This document shows, piece by piece, positions 1 to 10,302 of a stretch of DNA of 64,000 bases. The position numbers were made by a program, and so were the translations under genes. The notes beneath the pieces were generated by a model, which was given only the letters and a program-made list of their open reading frames with translations, was not told where the DNA came from and made no database searches. Numbering within the stretch: the first letter of the stretch is position 1; every line of letters begins with the position of its first letter. Source of the stretch: Forficula auricularia. Taxonomy: Eukaryota; Arthropoda; Insecta; Dermaptera; Forficulidae. The DNA is taken from positions 9,471,313-9,535,312 of the forward strand of contig JALMQS010000075.1 in the NCBI GenBank assembly GCA_024734495.1, written 5' to 3'.

Positions 1-116
1 GAACTGTATTGTTCATCAATTTCGTTTTGCCACCAATCGATGCACAAGTATTTGAATAATAATATATCTAAATTTCAGAAAAATCCTACGAAAACGCATT
101 TGGCGGAACAACTACC
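1..116 (-). mobile_element. TTAA-flanked nonautonomous element, partial (runs off the left edge)
   Basis: The stretch matches, in reverse orientation, the first ~120 bases of the elements at 4796-5518 and 29924-30638, including the terminal GGTAGTTGTT repeat followed by TTAA at 117-120. The rest of the copy lies outside the window. TTAA target sites and short terminal inverted repeats are typical of piggyBac-derived MITEs; that placement is an inference because no transposase is present. Confidence 0.75.
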
Positions 117-165
117 TTAATTATGAAAAATATAAAATAAAGTTTCTATGCTATTCATTGTACGA

Positions 166-255
166 AATTAAGGAAGGGGGTGTAAATTAGTAGTGTCGCG
201 ATGATTTCAAATAAATGAAAACTGAAATTCGTGTGGTGTAACACACAATTTGATT
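166..255 (+). repeat. Dispersed repeat shared with 61444-61535
   Basis: A ~90-base stretch starting near GGAAGGGGGTGTAAATTAGT recurs with a few differences near the right end of the window. Its family and full boundaries are unknown. Confidence 0.6.
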
Positions 256-729
256 TAAATTTAATTCATTTTAAAATCTCGATGTGGGAGAGTCCCAAAT
301 TGGCCGTTTTATATCATTTTTGTGTCTGATTTAAATTAACATTATGAAAAATTCAAAAATTCCCTCTCTCATTATCAACGATAAAAAAGAACAAAAATCT
401 AGTATCTTAAGTATTTTTGAAGTAATAAATTACAGAAATTTACAGAATTTTAAGTTCGGCTCGCACTTGGTCGGCTTTTTATAGGGTAGGCACGAAAAAA
501 AAACAATATCGATCATTGAAAATCTCTAATTAAATATAATATCAAAAGTTGAATAATAATTGTTTTTCTGGATTTGGATTAAACTTGACTAATGAGGCCG
601 GGAGTTGGAATTTGAATCTGTTTTGGAGTCGTTGACCTCTGTTTATAATCAATTGGCTGTAAATCTGTCTGCTTTTACTTTTTGTTGGTAAAGGGAAAGG
701 GAAGTTGGTGGAAACATTTGCGATCGGGT
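256..729. other. No gene seen
   Basis: AT-rich sequence without a supported ORF or RNA gene. At about 462-481 it contains the words GGCTCGCACTTGGTCGGC, which recur in variant form near 21390 and 36222, so part of it is repeat-derived. Confidence 0.5.
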
Positions 730-960
730 TCGGTTCAGAGCCCTGGACCAGAAGAGTGACGGTATAACGGGGTGGCTGGACTTTGGGGCGCCGCCCCCGG
801 GATTCCCCGCATCCCTTGGCCTATCAAGTTGCCGACAGGCGCCATCGCGACGCCGACGGCGCCATCCAGTCATAAAAGGCATTCGCTCCTACTGCCTGGC
901 AGCAAGCAGCAACCCTTGAATCAGAATCAGTACAAGCGACCTGAGAACACGACAAGCGAA
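730..960 (+). promoter_or_regulatory. GC/CpG-rich island with TATA-like element; candidate core promoter
   Basis: In a background of roughly one-third GC this ~230-base block is clearly GC-rich, with repeated CpG-containing words (GGCGCC three times between about 787 and 865). A TATA-like CATAAAAGG sits at 871-879, and an arthropod Inr-like TCAGTA lies at 927-932, too far downstream to pair well with that TATA box. I see no long ORF. It could be a host promoter and first noncoding exon, an enhancer, or a GC-rich transposon piece. Confidence 0.3.
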
Positions 961-1284
961 TTAGCATTCAGCTAATCATCATTTGCCAATACATTAGCTA
1001 TTGAGATCTCTGTTTTTGCAATTCGCAACAAAGATTTCCTGTGCCAAAAATAGAAGGAAATCCTTATTGATTGATTTTCTGGGGGGGGGGGTTCAAAAAA
1101 TAGATCTTTAGTTTGAAAACTTTCTATAAAGGAATAAACTCGAAGAAGATCCATTATGAATATATTCAAATTTAAAATGAAATATTAATTAAAAATCCAA
1201 AACATCCTTGGAGTAGACCTTTATTTGTTTGAAATCTGATATCTCATTCTTTGTTTTTAACTGCTGATCTATTTTTGATATATA
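961..1284. other. No gene seen; G homopolymer
   Basis: Contains a run of ten G at 1081-1090 and otherwise AT-rich unique-looking sequence. Confidence 0.5.
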
Positions 1285-2010
1285 GATTAATTAATAAAGT
1301 AAAGGGAGTGTAGTTTCACAGTGAATGAAATAAATCTCAAACAGGTCTATTCTCTAAGCAAAAACGTTAACTTTTAACATCCGAATTCAGCGTTAATTCA
1401 TTTTAACACCTCCTTGCCTAAAATTGCTATTCTGTAAGCAAACACCAAAGCGTTAATATTAGCCAAAAGTGCTAAAAATTAAAACCATGTGAGAGGCTGC
1501 AGTTAAAATTTTAACTCCTTATTTAATGAACAAGCATGGCGTCTTTAACCTAAAAACCCAAAAGTAAGGCTATGATTTTGACAGCTTTGAGTTGAAAGCA
1601 ATACATTTCAAATTCAATTGATCTGTGACAGAAACATTAATACCACAATGATAAATAAACTATTATTTTTATTTTATTTATTTTATTTATTTATGGTTTA
1701 TATAATATATATAAAAGTTTTTTATTATAGAAAATATATTTAAATATTTAAAAATATAGATAGAAAAAACAGAAATATCATTAGATGCGTCCAAAAAAAA
1801 TTGAATTGCTAACTAGACTAGCTATGTGGGTATTTTTGGTGATTTTTCTTTTTTTAGCTGTTCTTTTTTATTCAAAATAACTGAGATACTAGATTGAGAA
1901 TAACAAATCAAACTATAGCGCGCTATCGAGAGGTTAAAACTTGGTAAAAACTGGAATAAAACGTAGGAAACGCAGAAAACGTAGCTATCTTCATAATGAA
2001 TGAAATAACA

Positions 2011-2409
2011 AGACAATGGATAGAATCTTCAAGACTTAAAGGTTTCAACCTTTATTTTTTGAGAAGTAAGGTTGGCAGAATTCCATGGTATCATGAAATA
2101 ATTGGACCTAGAATATTTTATTCTACTATAAATAGAATGAGACTAAACCATGCTCTGTATCCGGCTCATCTTTTTAAAATAGGAATGTATGATGAGGGAG
2201 AGTGTTCATGTGATGGTATATCATGGGGATGTCTCAATCATATGATATTTAGTTGTCCAAAATTTAGATTTAGAGATAGATTAGAGAGTGAATTGATTGC
2301 CAACGATGTTCAAAGGCCATGGAATTTGGCGCATCTTTTGTCTTTCGAGAGAGTGGAAATATACAAATCATTGATTAGGTTTATCCTAGCAAATAAGATC
2401 AAGCTATAG
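2011..2409 (+). pseudogene. LINE ORF2 C-terminal fragment (zinc-knuckle region, I/Jockey-type)
   Basis: This is the last ~132 codons of a non-LTR retrotransposon ORF2. The open frame begins with an ATG at 1996, but its first five codons are target DNA, because they belong to the target-site duplication. The LINE part contains a short Arg-Leu-Asn-His motif followed by Cys-x-Cys, then His about ten residues on and Cys five after that (C-S-C ... N-H-M-I-F-S-C-P). This matches the C-terminal cysteine-histidine cluster placed after RT or RNase H in Jockey/I/R1-clade LINEs. No endonuclease or reverse transcriptase domain is present, so it cannot be autonomous. The clade call rests on this motif alone. 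Confidence 0.65.
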
Positions 2410-2751
2410 TGCAATTGACAACTACAGTTATTATACCTAATTTATATTTTGGATGTGAAAATCTTATTATTTTTTTATTTTTTTCATTATTTATTTATTA
2501 ATTTATTGTTCTATTTATTTATTATTTGTTTATTTATTTATTAATTTATTGTTTTAATTATTTATTTATTAATTTATTGTTCTATTTATTTATTATTTGT
2601 TTATTTATTTATTAATTTATTGTTTTAATTATTTATTTATTATTTTCATTGTCTGTGATACTATTTGGTTGTTTATAAACTCATGGTAGACTGGCTACAA
2701 TGGAATTCATTCCGAGGCCATTAGGAGGAGAGAAAATATAAGAAAAAAAAA
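2011..2751 (+). mobile_element. 5'-truncated LINE insertion with target-site duplication
   Basis: A 12-base direct repeat, AATGAAATAACA, occurs at 1999-2010 and 2752-2763. The enclosed segment ends in an A-rich tail (about 2741-2751), as expected for target-primed reverse transcription. Coding sequence occupies 2011-2409. The 3' UTR holds TTTA-type repeats (about 2465-2640) in which a ~65-base block appears twice. Confidence 0.75.
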
Positions 2752-3005
2752 AATGAAATAACACCTAGTGTTTAAAAGTAAAATGTTAGCGTTGATGTTA
2801 AAACTTGGTTTAGAGAATGGCATTTTTTAACGCTAGTGTTATTACTTTACTTTTTAACACTCTATTTAGGATGTTAAATTTTAACTTCTGTTTTTAGAGA
2901 ATAGAGCTGGATTATTAGTCCGAAATATATTGAGTTTATATAAACCTCTTTGGGGTTTATTTCATTGACTCTGAAACTACACTCCCTTTACTTTATTAGT
3001 TAATA

Positions 3006-3563
3006 TCATGTTTCACCTAAAACCTACACCACTTTCACTAAGAAAAATTGATATATAGATGCTTAAACGCGTCGATATAGCGCCTATTGATTGTTGTTGT
3101 CTCCAGTACTTTTACCATATTTTGTCTTGGAACACTATAAAAAAAAATGTTTCGGACTATAGTTTCGAAGGCCTTCATCTTTTCAGTCTTTTTTTATCTT
3201 ATTTTTTTTATTAAATGAATTTAACTTTAAAGGACATCATAGATATTAGAGAAATATTTTTACATTGCAAATCAGAGAGGTTCGTCCCTTTAGGAATCGA
3301 ACCCAAGCGCTAACTAAGCTTCCCGGGCCAGTAGCCAAACCCTTAAGACCATATTTTTTTATTTTTTTGAGCATTAAGTCAAAATCAATGTACACATGCA
3401 AGGTGCGGATAGTTCATTCAATAAGCATGTCTTTATTTGTTATGTATAATATAAAATATCTTTTAAAATATTAATTAATATTAATTACTTTTTTAAATGT
3501 TGCCCTCCCCAACTGCGAAAAAAATTCTATACATATTCCCGGAAAAATATAATAAAATAATCT
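3006..3563. other. No gene seen; degenerate hammerhead-like word
   Basis: On the minus strand about 3150-3186 reads a GATGAAGGC...CCTTC hairpin followed by GAAACTATAGTC. The same word pair occurs at 14893-14926 (plus). Nothing else is recognised. Confidence 0.4.
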
Positions 3564-4394
3564 GACGTGTTCTGATGTGGCCATCCACTTGACTTTACCA
3601 TACAACCTGGCCCCTCACTTACATTAATATTTAATAAAATTATTTATAATCATGTAGGGGAGGGGGGGTTAGTTTGTGCATTTTTAGACTCCTGGGGGCA
3701 CAGTGATTATGTATACAAAATTTGGTTGAGTTTGGTAAATGGCCAAGATTTTCATTTTTTGACCCCTCCCCCCCATTTTGGGTGGTTAGTTTTTGCATTT
3801 TTAGACTTCTGGGGACCCACTGATTATGTATACAAATTTGGTTGAGTTTGGTAAATGGCCAAGATTTTTATTTTTTTACCCTCCACCCCCTCCCACATTT
3901 TGGGCGGTTAGATTTTGCATTTTTAGACTTCTGGGGGTCCACTGATTATGTATACAAAATTTGGTTGAGTTTGCTCAAACGACCTAGATTTTTAATTTTT
4001 AACCCCCTCCCCCCTGGATCCCCCTTAATTTTGGGTCGATATGCACCAAAATCTAATCAGCTCTTAATCTCAATGGACCAAAACTACGTGTGAAATTTGG
4101 TTTCGATATTTACACTAGTTTTTGAGCTAACTCGTCCACAAATTTAGAACGCACAGACTAACTAACTAACTAACAAACAGACATTTTGACAAAACAATTA
4201 TTATCTCGAAAAATATAATTTTTTCGATGTTTACTTATTAGAGCTTTTTTGTAGAGGAAAATGCTATGGTTTAGCTCAATTTTTTTAATCAAAAAGTTTC
4301 AACCGTTTTTGAGATATTTCGAAAAAAAAGAAGGAAAAAACCACTTTTTTCATGCACGATTACAATACTTGACCATACCCTGTATGGTAAAGTA
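3564..4394 (+). mobile_element. ACTTTACC-ended nonautonomous element, copy 1
   Basis: Begins GACGTGTTCTGATGTGGCC and carries ACTTTACCATACA near its 5' end and the inverse TGTATGGTAAAGT at its 3' end. Copies 2 and 3 are at 24853-25318 (truncated) and 49797-50345. The 5' half holds three imperfect tandem units of ~113-122 bases starting near 3667, 3780 and 3902, each containing GATTATGTATACAAA and TTTGGTTGAGTTTG. No coding capacity. The superfamily is not clear. Confidence 0.75.
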
Positions 4395-4791
4395 AAAATT
4401 GTTCTGATTAACATTTTGTTAAACTACCCTAACGGAGGGTTTGATAACCCTTAGAATTAAATAAAATTAAAAATATTTCTTGAGCTGAGATGCAAGATCG
4501 TCTTGTTTCTCATTTCTTATAATAAAATTAAATAAATTTGCAAGCCGAGTGAAAAACATTTCTTAGAAAATGATAACTGGCTTTCGAGCGCTTGGCCTCA
4601 GTCTTTATCGTTAAGCGAGTGCGAGCGGTCGGGTCGAGCGCGCTCTCGTTCTCCAGGTAATAACCAATTTCACTTACTTTCTGCATTAATATCATCCCTT
4701 CTAAACTATTTCCTATTGTTAGCAATTCTTTAATAGATTATAATTTTTAATAAATAAATTATTCAATTTATTTATACTAATTTTTTCGCCT
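4395..4791. other. No gene seen
   Basis: AT-rich sequence with no supported feature. Confidence 0.5.
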
Positions 4792-4795
4792 TTAA

Positions 4796-5518
4796 GGTAG
4801 TTGTTCCACCAAATTCCACGCATTTGCGTTTTCTTAGGATTTTTTTGAAATTTATACATATTATTATTTAAATACTTCTGCATCGATTGGTGGCAAAAAG
4901 AAATTTATGAACAATACAGTTCCGGAGATATTAAATTTCAAAAATAGAGTTTTTCAGACGCTTATACATTGAACTTTACGGGATATCGGAATATTTACAT
5001 ACATATTTAATACATAATTAAGAAACCCTTCTTACCATTTTCATAAAAAACTAAACCGACATTAAACAATAACCAATACATATTGTAAGACAATTTTGAT
5101 TCATAGTTACAACACAGTTTTTGAAATAATAATGAATAAATAATGAAAAATGTATAGAAAAAAAATTTACACTAAAAACAATTTGGCAACAGCGCATTTA
5201 TTTAACCAGCGAAAGATGCATGCTCTAGATTTTTTCAAAATTATAATTTTCATAAGGTGTAACGTAGGCGTTGATTACATTTGTTAAAAAATAACAAAAC
5301 GATTTTTATAGAAATTTAAAATGTATTTTATCTGTCATTTTAATATAAAAATATTCAATCTCTTACAATGGTGACAAATTTTTCAAACGAGCATAGGATT
5401 GGCTAGAATCGGTACATAAACAGCAAAAAGTTTTGGGCTTATGAACTATGAATCCTTATTGCCTGTTCTATATACTCTAGTATTAACTTTTTGCTAGTAT
5501 TGTCGTGAAACAACTACC
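4796..5518 (+). mobile_element. TTAA-flanked nonautonomous element, copy A
   Basis: Flanked by TTAA at 4792-4795 and 5519-5522. Terminal inverted repeats are GGTAGTTGTT at the left and, reversed, GGTAGTTGTTTCAC at the right. It aligns end to end with 29924-30638. There is no long ORF, so it would need a transposase in trans; a piggyBac-type enzyme is the usual partner for TTAA sites (inference). Confidence 0.8.
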
Positions 5519-5732
5519 TTAAGCCAAACCTTGAATATTGAAAAGTTATTTATTCTTTCGATTTTTTTAATTTATATTAAAAGTTAACTAGTGTGCTGAG
5601 CACACGACATTCAAACGTGTCATCTTCCTTCTGTTTAAAATAAAATCAACTTTTTATTAATCTTTCATATTAGAAATGAAAAATTCAAAATTCTGTTACA
5701 ATTTTTTAGACATTCACTTGATTTATTAAAAG

Positions 5733-5970
5733 TATCCCGTATGGATATGTTTTTTTTATATATTTTTTGAAAATATATTAAAGATGTAAAATTTTTGTGT
5801 TAAATTTATATAAAATTTATACTAGAGCGACATAAAAATAATTATATTTTAAGAATATGTAGAAAACATAAACTTTATATAAATTTAATACAAAAATTTT
5901 ACATTTTTAATATATTTTCAAAAAATATATAAAAACATATTTCGAAAATCTATTTATTTCCATACGGAAA
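5733..5970. repeat. AT-rich foldback
   Basis: Arms about 5735-5825 and 5868-5970 are inverted copies (ATCCCGTATGG at the left, CCATACGG at the right), containing mirrored blocks AATATATTAAAGATGTAAAA and its complement. No target-site duplication identified. Confidence 0.65.
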
Positions 5971-6129
5971 ATTTAAAGGAAAAAAAAACGTTTCGGTACG
6001 ATTTATGCATATTTTTGTGAATTGGAAACTTTTATGGCCGAATTAATTGAGATAGAAAGCGCATATTTGACACAAAGGTGCTTTTAAGTAATATTTTTGT
6101 TTCCCGATGTTGTCTATTTGACTGTATTA

Positions 6130-6586
6130 AGGCTAGTTTACACGGGCTTAATACTAAGTATTAGTACTAAACACTCGTAATAATTCTGTGTTGTGTAAAC
6201 AGACAATATAAGTGGTTAGTATTAGTAAAGTGGCAAGTGGGAGTGAATAGAAATGGTTTCTATTTACTAATGGCAAGTATCTTCCTCTACCACATATATT
6301 GACAACTCTAATTGCTATTTGCAACTTTTACTATACACTAATTAGAGTGGTTAGTATTAGTAAAGTGGCAAGTGGGAGTGAATAGAAATGATTTCTATTT
6401 ACTAATGGCAAGTAGCTTTTCCTTCCACATATATTGACAACTCTAATTGCTATTTGCAACTTTTACTATACACTAATTACAGTGGTTAGTAGAGACGTGT
6501 GAACCATTACTAACCAGTTAGTCTGCTAAGTGCTCAGTAAATGGAATAGCACTAATGGCAAGCACTAAGCCTGTGTAAACTAGCCT
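6130..6586. mobile_element. Harbinger-like MITE with internal 135-bp tandem repeat
   Basis: Terminal inverted repeats AGGCTAGTTTACACGGGCTTA and (reversed) AGGCTAGTTTACACAGGCTTA are flanked by TTA at 6127-6129 and 6587-6589. A 3-bp TWA duplication is typical of PIF/Harbinger elements. Two tandem units start at 6211 and 6346 and a third start lies at 6481, a period of exactly 135 bases. No ORF. Confidence 0.75.
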
Positions 6587-6618
6587 TTAAAAAAGCCACG
6601 ATAACTCAAGAACACTAA

Positions 6619-6964
6619 AGGCCGCTTCACACGAGGCTTGTTTTATTAATATTTTTTGTCTGCTTGCTGCTAGCAGATGGTTCCCCGGGTCCAAGCCGGA
6701 AAATAGAACGTCTTACCTTTTAAATCAGGGCTTCTTAAACTATGGGTCGCGAAACTGAATTTTGGTGTAGCGAAACATAGGGCATCAATGACTTTTTAGT
6801 CAAAATGGAGTCGCCAATTAAAAAAATTTAAGAAGCGCTGTTTTAAATCAGCCAGAAAGACAGCCAGCAGTGACGTCATCTCGATCCCGATAGGCCTCCG
6901 AATTGCAAACAGAGAGCTCCCATCCCCAAAACAGGTAGAGGTCAAGTCACGTGTGCAGCGGGCT
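6619..6964. mobile_element. Second Harbinger-like MITE, interrupted by a hAT MITE
   Basis: Ends AGGCCGCTTCACACG and (reversed) AGCCCGCTGCACACG, flanked by TAA at 6616-6618 and 6965-6967. It lies 32 bases after the preceding MITE and shares its overall style. The hAT MITE at 6726-6840 is inserted inside. Confidence 0.7.
6726..6840. mobile_element. hAT-type MITE (115 bp) with perfect 8-bp TSD
   Basis: TTTTAAAT flanks it at 6718-6725 and 6841-6848. Ends are CAGGGCTTCTTAAA and (reversed) CAGCGCTTCTTAAA, and the interior has the word GGGTCGCG common in insect hAT MITEs. A related end is at about 62635-62690. Confidence 0.85.
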
Positions 6965-7068
6965 TAAGTCGTAGAAAGTTTGATTTAGAACAAAAAATTA
7001 TATATTTTCAAACAAAAGAACTGATTACATTTTGAGCTTTCTTTTTTAAATACTTACAATTCAAATAT

Positions 7069-7694
7069 CACTCCTCGACAAAAATTAAACACAAATTTCT
7101 CCCCACAAACCTAATAATGGATTCCCGTAGAGTTTTATAGGCTGATTATCATGCAATATCCCGATTTTTTAAAACACGTCAGAGTTTTGAGATATTATCG
7201 GTCAAAATAACGAAAAAGGCCATTTTGGCCTATATTCGAGTCCCATTAGATAATAAACAGCAATATTTGAAATCAAAATATTTTGTTGACGTAACAGAAA
7301 ACAGCTTTCTCTTTGATTTTAGCTCAATTAGAATTCAAGTTATAACTAAAAATCTAAGAACTTATGTTTTTATCTATGTTTATTTTCCTTTATAATCACG
7401 AAGTTTTAGTTTTTTAGTTATAACTCGAGTTTTAATTGAGCTGTTTTTAACAAGTGGTAATTTGAAAATCAAAGAGGTTGCTATTTTCTATTACGTCAAC
7501 AAAATATTTTGATTTCAAATATTGCTGTTTAATATCTAATGGGATTCGAAAATAGCTCAAAATGGCATTTTTCGTTGTTTTGACCCATAATATTTCAAAA
7601 CTCTGACGTGTTGTAAAAAATCGGGAATAATCAGCGTATAAGACTACTGGAATCCATTGTTAGGTTTACGGGGAGAAATTTTCGTTGATCAGTG
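7069..7694. mobile_element. 0.63 kb foldback element, possibly Tc1/mariner-type
   Basis: The two halves are inverted copies over almost the whole length: AAATTTCTCCCCAC near 7095 mirrors the GGGGAGAAATTTT near 7669, and ATATTTTGTTGACGTAA near 7278 mirrors its complement near 7494. Right end ...CAGTG is followed by TA; a TA lies three bases before the left end. No ORF. Confidence 0.7.
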
Positions 7695-8359
7695 TATTCA
7701 GAAAATCAGAAAAAATCTCATTGGCATAAAGCTTTCAAATTAAATAATGAACTGAAATTTGGCACACGTGTTTAAATTAATAAAGTGCATCTCCGTATTA
7801 AGTTTCATTTTTCTAGTACAATAATATTCACTTACAAAAATCTCACTTAAATTTGAAGAAAGCGTCTTGAAAATTTACCCCTTCTTTTTTCGATTTATCA
7901 ACAAGTTTTTTTTAAAACATATATTTGAAATTTATACGGAAGGAAAATCTCTCTAATAATGTTTTTCTAGAATAAAAACTTTCAGATGTCATATCCAAAA
8001 TACTAAAGATTGAAAATAAATAAAAAAACTGAATGAAAATAAACGATTTCTTTCTCCTCAAGAGGGAAAAACAACAATATATTGTCAGCCAATCCATCAA
8101 ACACTCATATTTATCTTCAAACTATTATTCTGCTACCAAGCCCTTTTGAATAGAAGTAAATGTAAAGGGCCATGTCCTTTAAAGGTCAATGACTCATCAT
8201 TCAGAGATATTAAAGACTAATCTCTTTTATTAAATATAAATGACATATTTGGACTGATAATTCTTCTTGACCATATAGTATTACATTATATAAATATCAT
8301 ATGTATTAACAATAAGATTGGAGTAATTTTTGGAGACGGACTGATAAGTGAAATTTATA
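7695..8359. other. No gene seen
   Basis: AT-rich, no supported feature on either strand. Confidence 0.5.
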
Positions 8360-8399
8360 AACCGACGTTTCGGAGGCTATTCCCTACTTCTTCAGGGTC
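8360..8399 (-). ncRNA. Hammerhead-like motif
   Basis: Minus strand: CTGAAGA at 8395-8389, a short hairpin, GAAACGTC, then GGTT. The flanking GACC (8399-8396) can pair with GGTT (8363-8360) as helix I (one G-U pair). See 40631-40670 for the best version. Confidence 0.4.
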
Positions 8400-8518
8400 T
8401 GTAATCAATTAAAATGGGATTTGGCCATCATTACAAAGAAGATCATCACATTTTTTTATAAATACAATTAATATATAATTATATACATTTTTTTATTAAT
8501 CAAAAATATTCTACTCAC
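8399..8518 (-). other. Putative spliceosomal intron in left arm
   Basis: On the minus strand GTGAGTAG starts at 8518 and ATTACAG ends at 8399. It is the counterpart of 9307-9431. Confidence 0.6.
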
Positions 8519-8996
8519 TTTGAAAAGTCAGTGAAGGAAATCCAATGCGACATTTCCCTCTGTCTCCTCTTTCAGTGGCAGTAACAATAATATATTGTAT
8601 TTCATTCTCAGCAGAATTATAATTTAGTAATGATATGCAAATTTTGATATAAATACATATAATTAGCCAAATCCCTCCCAGATAAAACGTCCGCCTAGCG
8701 GTATTGCGCATAATTATTTGATTTACGCAGCACAACAATGTGGATTATGCTTTAATTACACTTTATACATATATATACAAGCTTCTTATAAATTATTTAT
8801 TTTATTTTACCATTTTTGGGCGGCATAATTGGTGATCTAAAACTTGTATAGTTATAATATAATAATGTAAATAGATAATATGTATATAATTGTAAATAGT
8901 AAATTTATAATTTAAAGACTTGCCAAACCTTTTTAAGATTTATGATGGAAAAAAGAAAAAAAATGGTAAAATAAAATAAATAATTTATAAGAAGTT

Positions 8997-8998
<2 letters not shown>

Positions 8999-9044
<46 letters not shown>
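8999..9044. repeat. (TA)n microsatellite
   Basis: Uninterrupted TA dinucleotides in the right arm of the foldback; the left arm has only a short equivalent, so it expanded after the arms formed. Confidence 0.9.
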
Positions 9045-9051
<7 letters not shown>

Positions 9052-9306
9052 AAAGTGTAATTAAAGTATAATACACATTGTTGTAGTGTATAAATCAAAT
9101 AATTATGCACAATACCGCTAGACGCACGTTTTATATGGGAGGAGATTTGGCTAATTATATACCATATAATTATATCAAAATTTGCAAATCAATAGTATAT
9201 TATTATAATACTGCTGAGAATGGGATACAATATATTATTGTTACTGCCACTGAAAGAGGACACAGAGGGGAATTTCGCATTGGATTTCCTTCACTGACTT
9301 TTCAAA

Positions 9307-9431
9307 GTGAGTAGAATATTTTTGATTAAAAAAAAAATTGTATATAATTATATATTAATTGTATTTATAAAAAAAATCTTGTGATGATCTTCTTTGTAAT
9401 GATGGCCAAATCCCATTTTAATTGATTACAG
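9307..9431 (+). other. Putative spliceosomal intron in right arm
   Basis: GTGAGT at 9307-9312 and TTACAG at 9426-9431 bracket a 125-base AT-rich segment. Joining the flanks gives CTTTTCAAA next to ACCCTGAAG, which is the sequence seen (with one substitution) on the minus strand of 40520-40726. Confidence 0.65.
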
Positions 9432-9470
9432 ACCCTGAAGAAGTAGGGAATAGCCTCCGAAACGTCGGGT
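9432..9470 (+). ncRNA. Hammerhead-like motif
   Basis: CTGAAGA at 9435-9441, hairpin AGG/CCT, GAAACGTC to 9466. Helix I is weak here (an extra G after GTC), so this copy is probably inactive. Confidence 0.35.
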
Positions 9471-9475
9471 TATGA

Positions 9476-10231
9476 ATAAAAAGAAAGTATAAATTATCTT
9501 TTTTTTTGGACTGCTTAATATCTACTCAATGTATTAACAATCTTGGCATGTTGAAAGGAAGCTTTTCTATAAATCTCATAAGTACAGTAACATGAAGAGT
9601 GATTGATTCTTAGTTGAATGTTCATTACACTTTGAGATATTGACTTACTTAAGTATTCCGACTATACTTGTGTCCTTTGCCTTCTATTGGAATTGATTTA
9701 TTTGAACTAAATATAATTCTCCCGTTGTCTCCACTGCAATCGCAAAGGTGAAACTCCCATTTTTTATTACGCTTCGTGATATCAGAAAATATGGTATATG
9801 GCGAGTCACGAACCATTAATTGTTAATTAATAATAACATTTGAGTGTTTACAATTTTTAAATTTTATGAAAATAAATGGCATTTTTACAATTTGTCTTGA
9901 TTTTAAAATCAATAATGTGGCTTTAAGAGTTTTAACACGCTTCCTTGAGGGGTTTAAAATTAAAAACAAATCTTTCATCATGTAAATTTAAATAATGTTA
10001 AGACCCAAAAAATAGTTTCAATTATCTGAAAATGGGTCTTATACAGAAAGTAATTTACAATTGCCAGCTACATTCAGTGATTATTATTTTTTCGGAAATC
10101 TTGAAATCTAGTTCCAGATTCAAAATTTAAAATTAGCACTTTTATTTTTCAAAAACTTCACAGTAGATTTTCAGATTTCTTATTTTAGGGAAAAAAAATT
10201 ATCAGTCCAAATTGTTTTGTGTTTTCCAGTA
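9476..10231. other. No gene seen
   Basis: AT-rich, without a supported feature. Confidence 0.5.
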
Positions 10232-10302
10232 TCTACATATAAATCTCAATGTTTTAAGGAATTTTATTACTTTATATTTGGCCACGGGTTGGACAGCCCT
10301 GG
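10232..10302 (+). repeat. hAT-like element end
   Basis: Contains TCTACATATAAATCTCAATG and ends GGGTTGGACAGCCCTG; the same block is at 11011-11120. The reversed terminus CAGGGCTGTCCA is typical of hAT-derived repeats. Confidence 0.55.

Larger units (their letters stand above)
1346..2907. mobile_element. Inner foldback MITE (TCTATTCTCTAA termini), split by a LINE
   Basis: Terminal inverted repeats read TCTATTCTCTAAGC at 1346 and, reversed, GCTCTATTCTCTAA at 2894-2907, followed on both sides by GTTAA-rich sequence that continues the inversion for ~40 bases. The interior holds a LINE insertion at 2011-2751 that accounts for much of the length. Confidence 0.6.
1285..3005. mobile_element. Outer foldback element (AAAGTAAAGGGAGTGTAG arms), interrupted
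   Basis: Left arm about 1294-1345 and right arm about 2908-3003 are inverted copies; the shared core word is AAAGTAAAGGGAGTGTAG. A second member lies at 14062-14785. The left arm stops ~40 bases short of the right arm, so material was lost at the inner junction. Between the arms sit a second foldback (1346-2907) and, inside that, a LINE fragment. Confidence 0.7.
8360..9475. mobile_element. 1.1 kb foldback with intron-containing arms and hammerhead-like cores
   Basis: Left arm 8360-8818 and right arm about 8962-9475 are inverted copies separated by ~143 bases. Each arm has the same short reading frame (minus 8511-8738, plus 9105-9314), in which the ends of both peptides agree (T-A-T-E-R-G ... 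R-I-G-F-P-S-L-T-F-Q). In each arm a GTGAGT...TTACAG segment separates that frame from a CTGAAGA-hairpin-GAAACGTC motif. The comparison with 40520-40726, which lacks the GT-AG segment exactly, suggests the element was transcribed and spliced. I could not match the peptide to a known family. Confidence 0.7.

Noticed and set aside
6211..6481. Tandem direct repeats considered as a CRISPR-like array
   Set aside because: Contiguous 135-bp units without spacers, inside a eukaryotic MITE.
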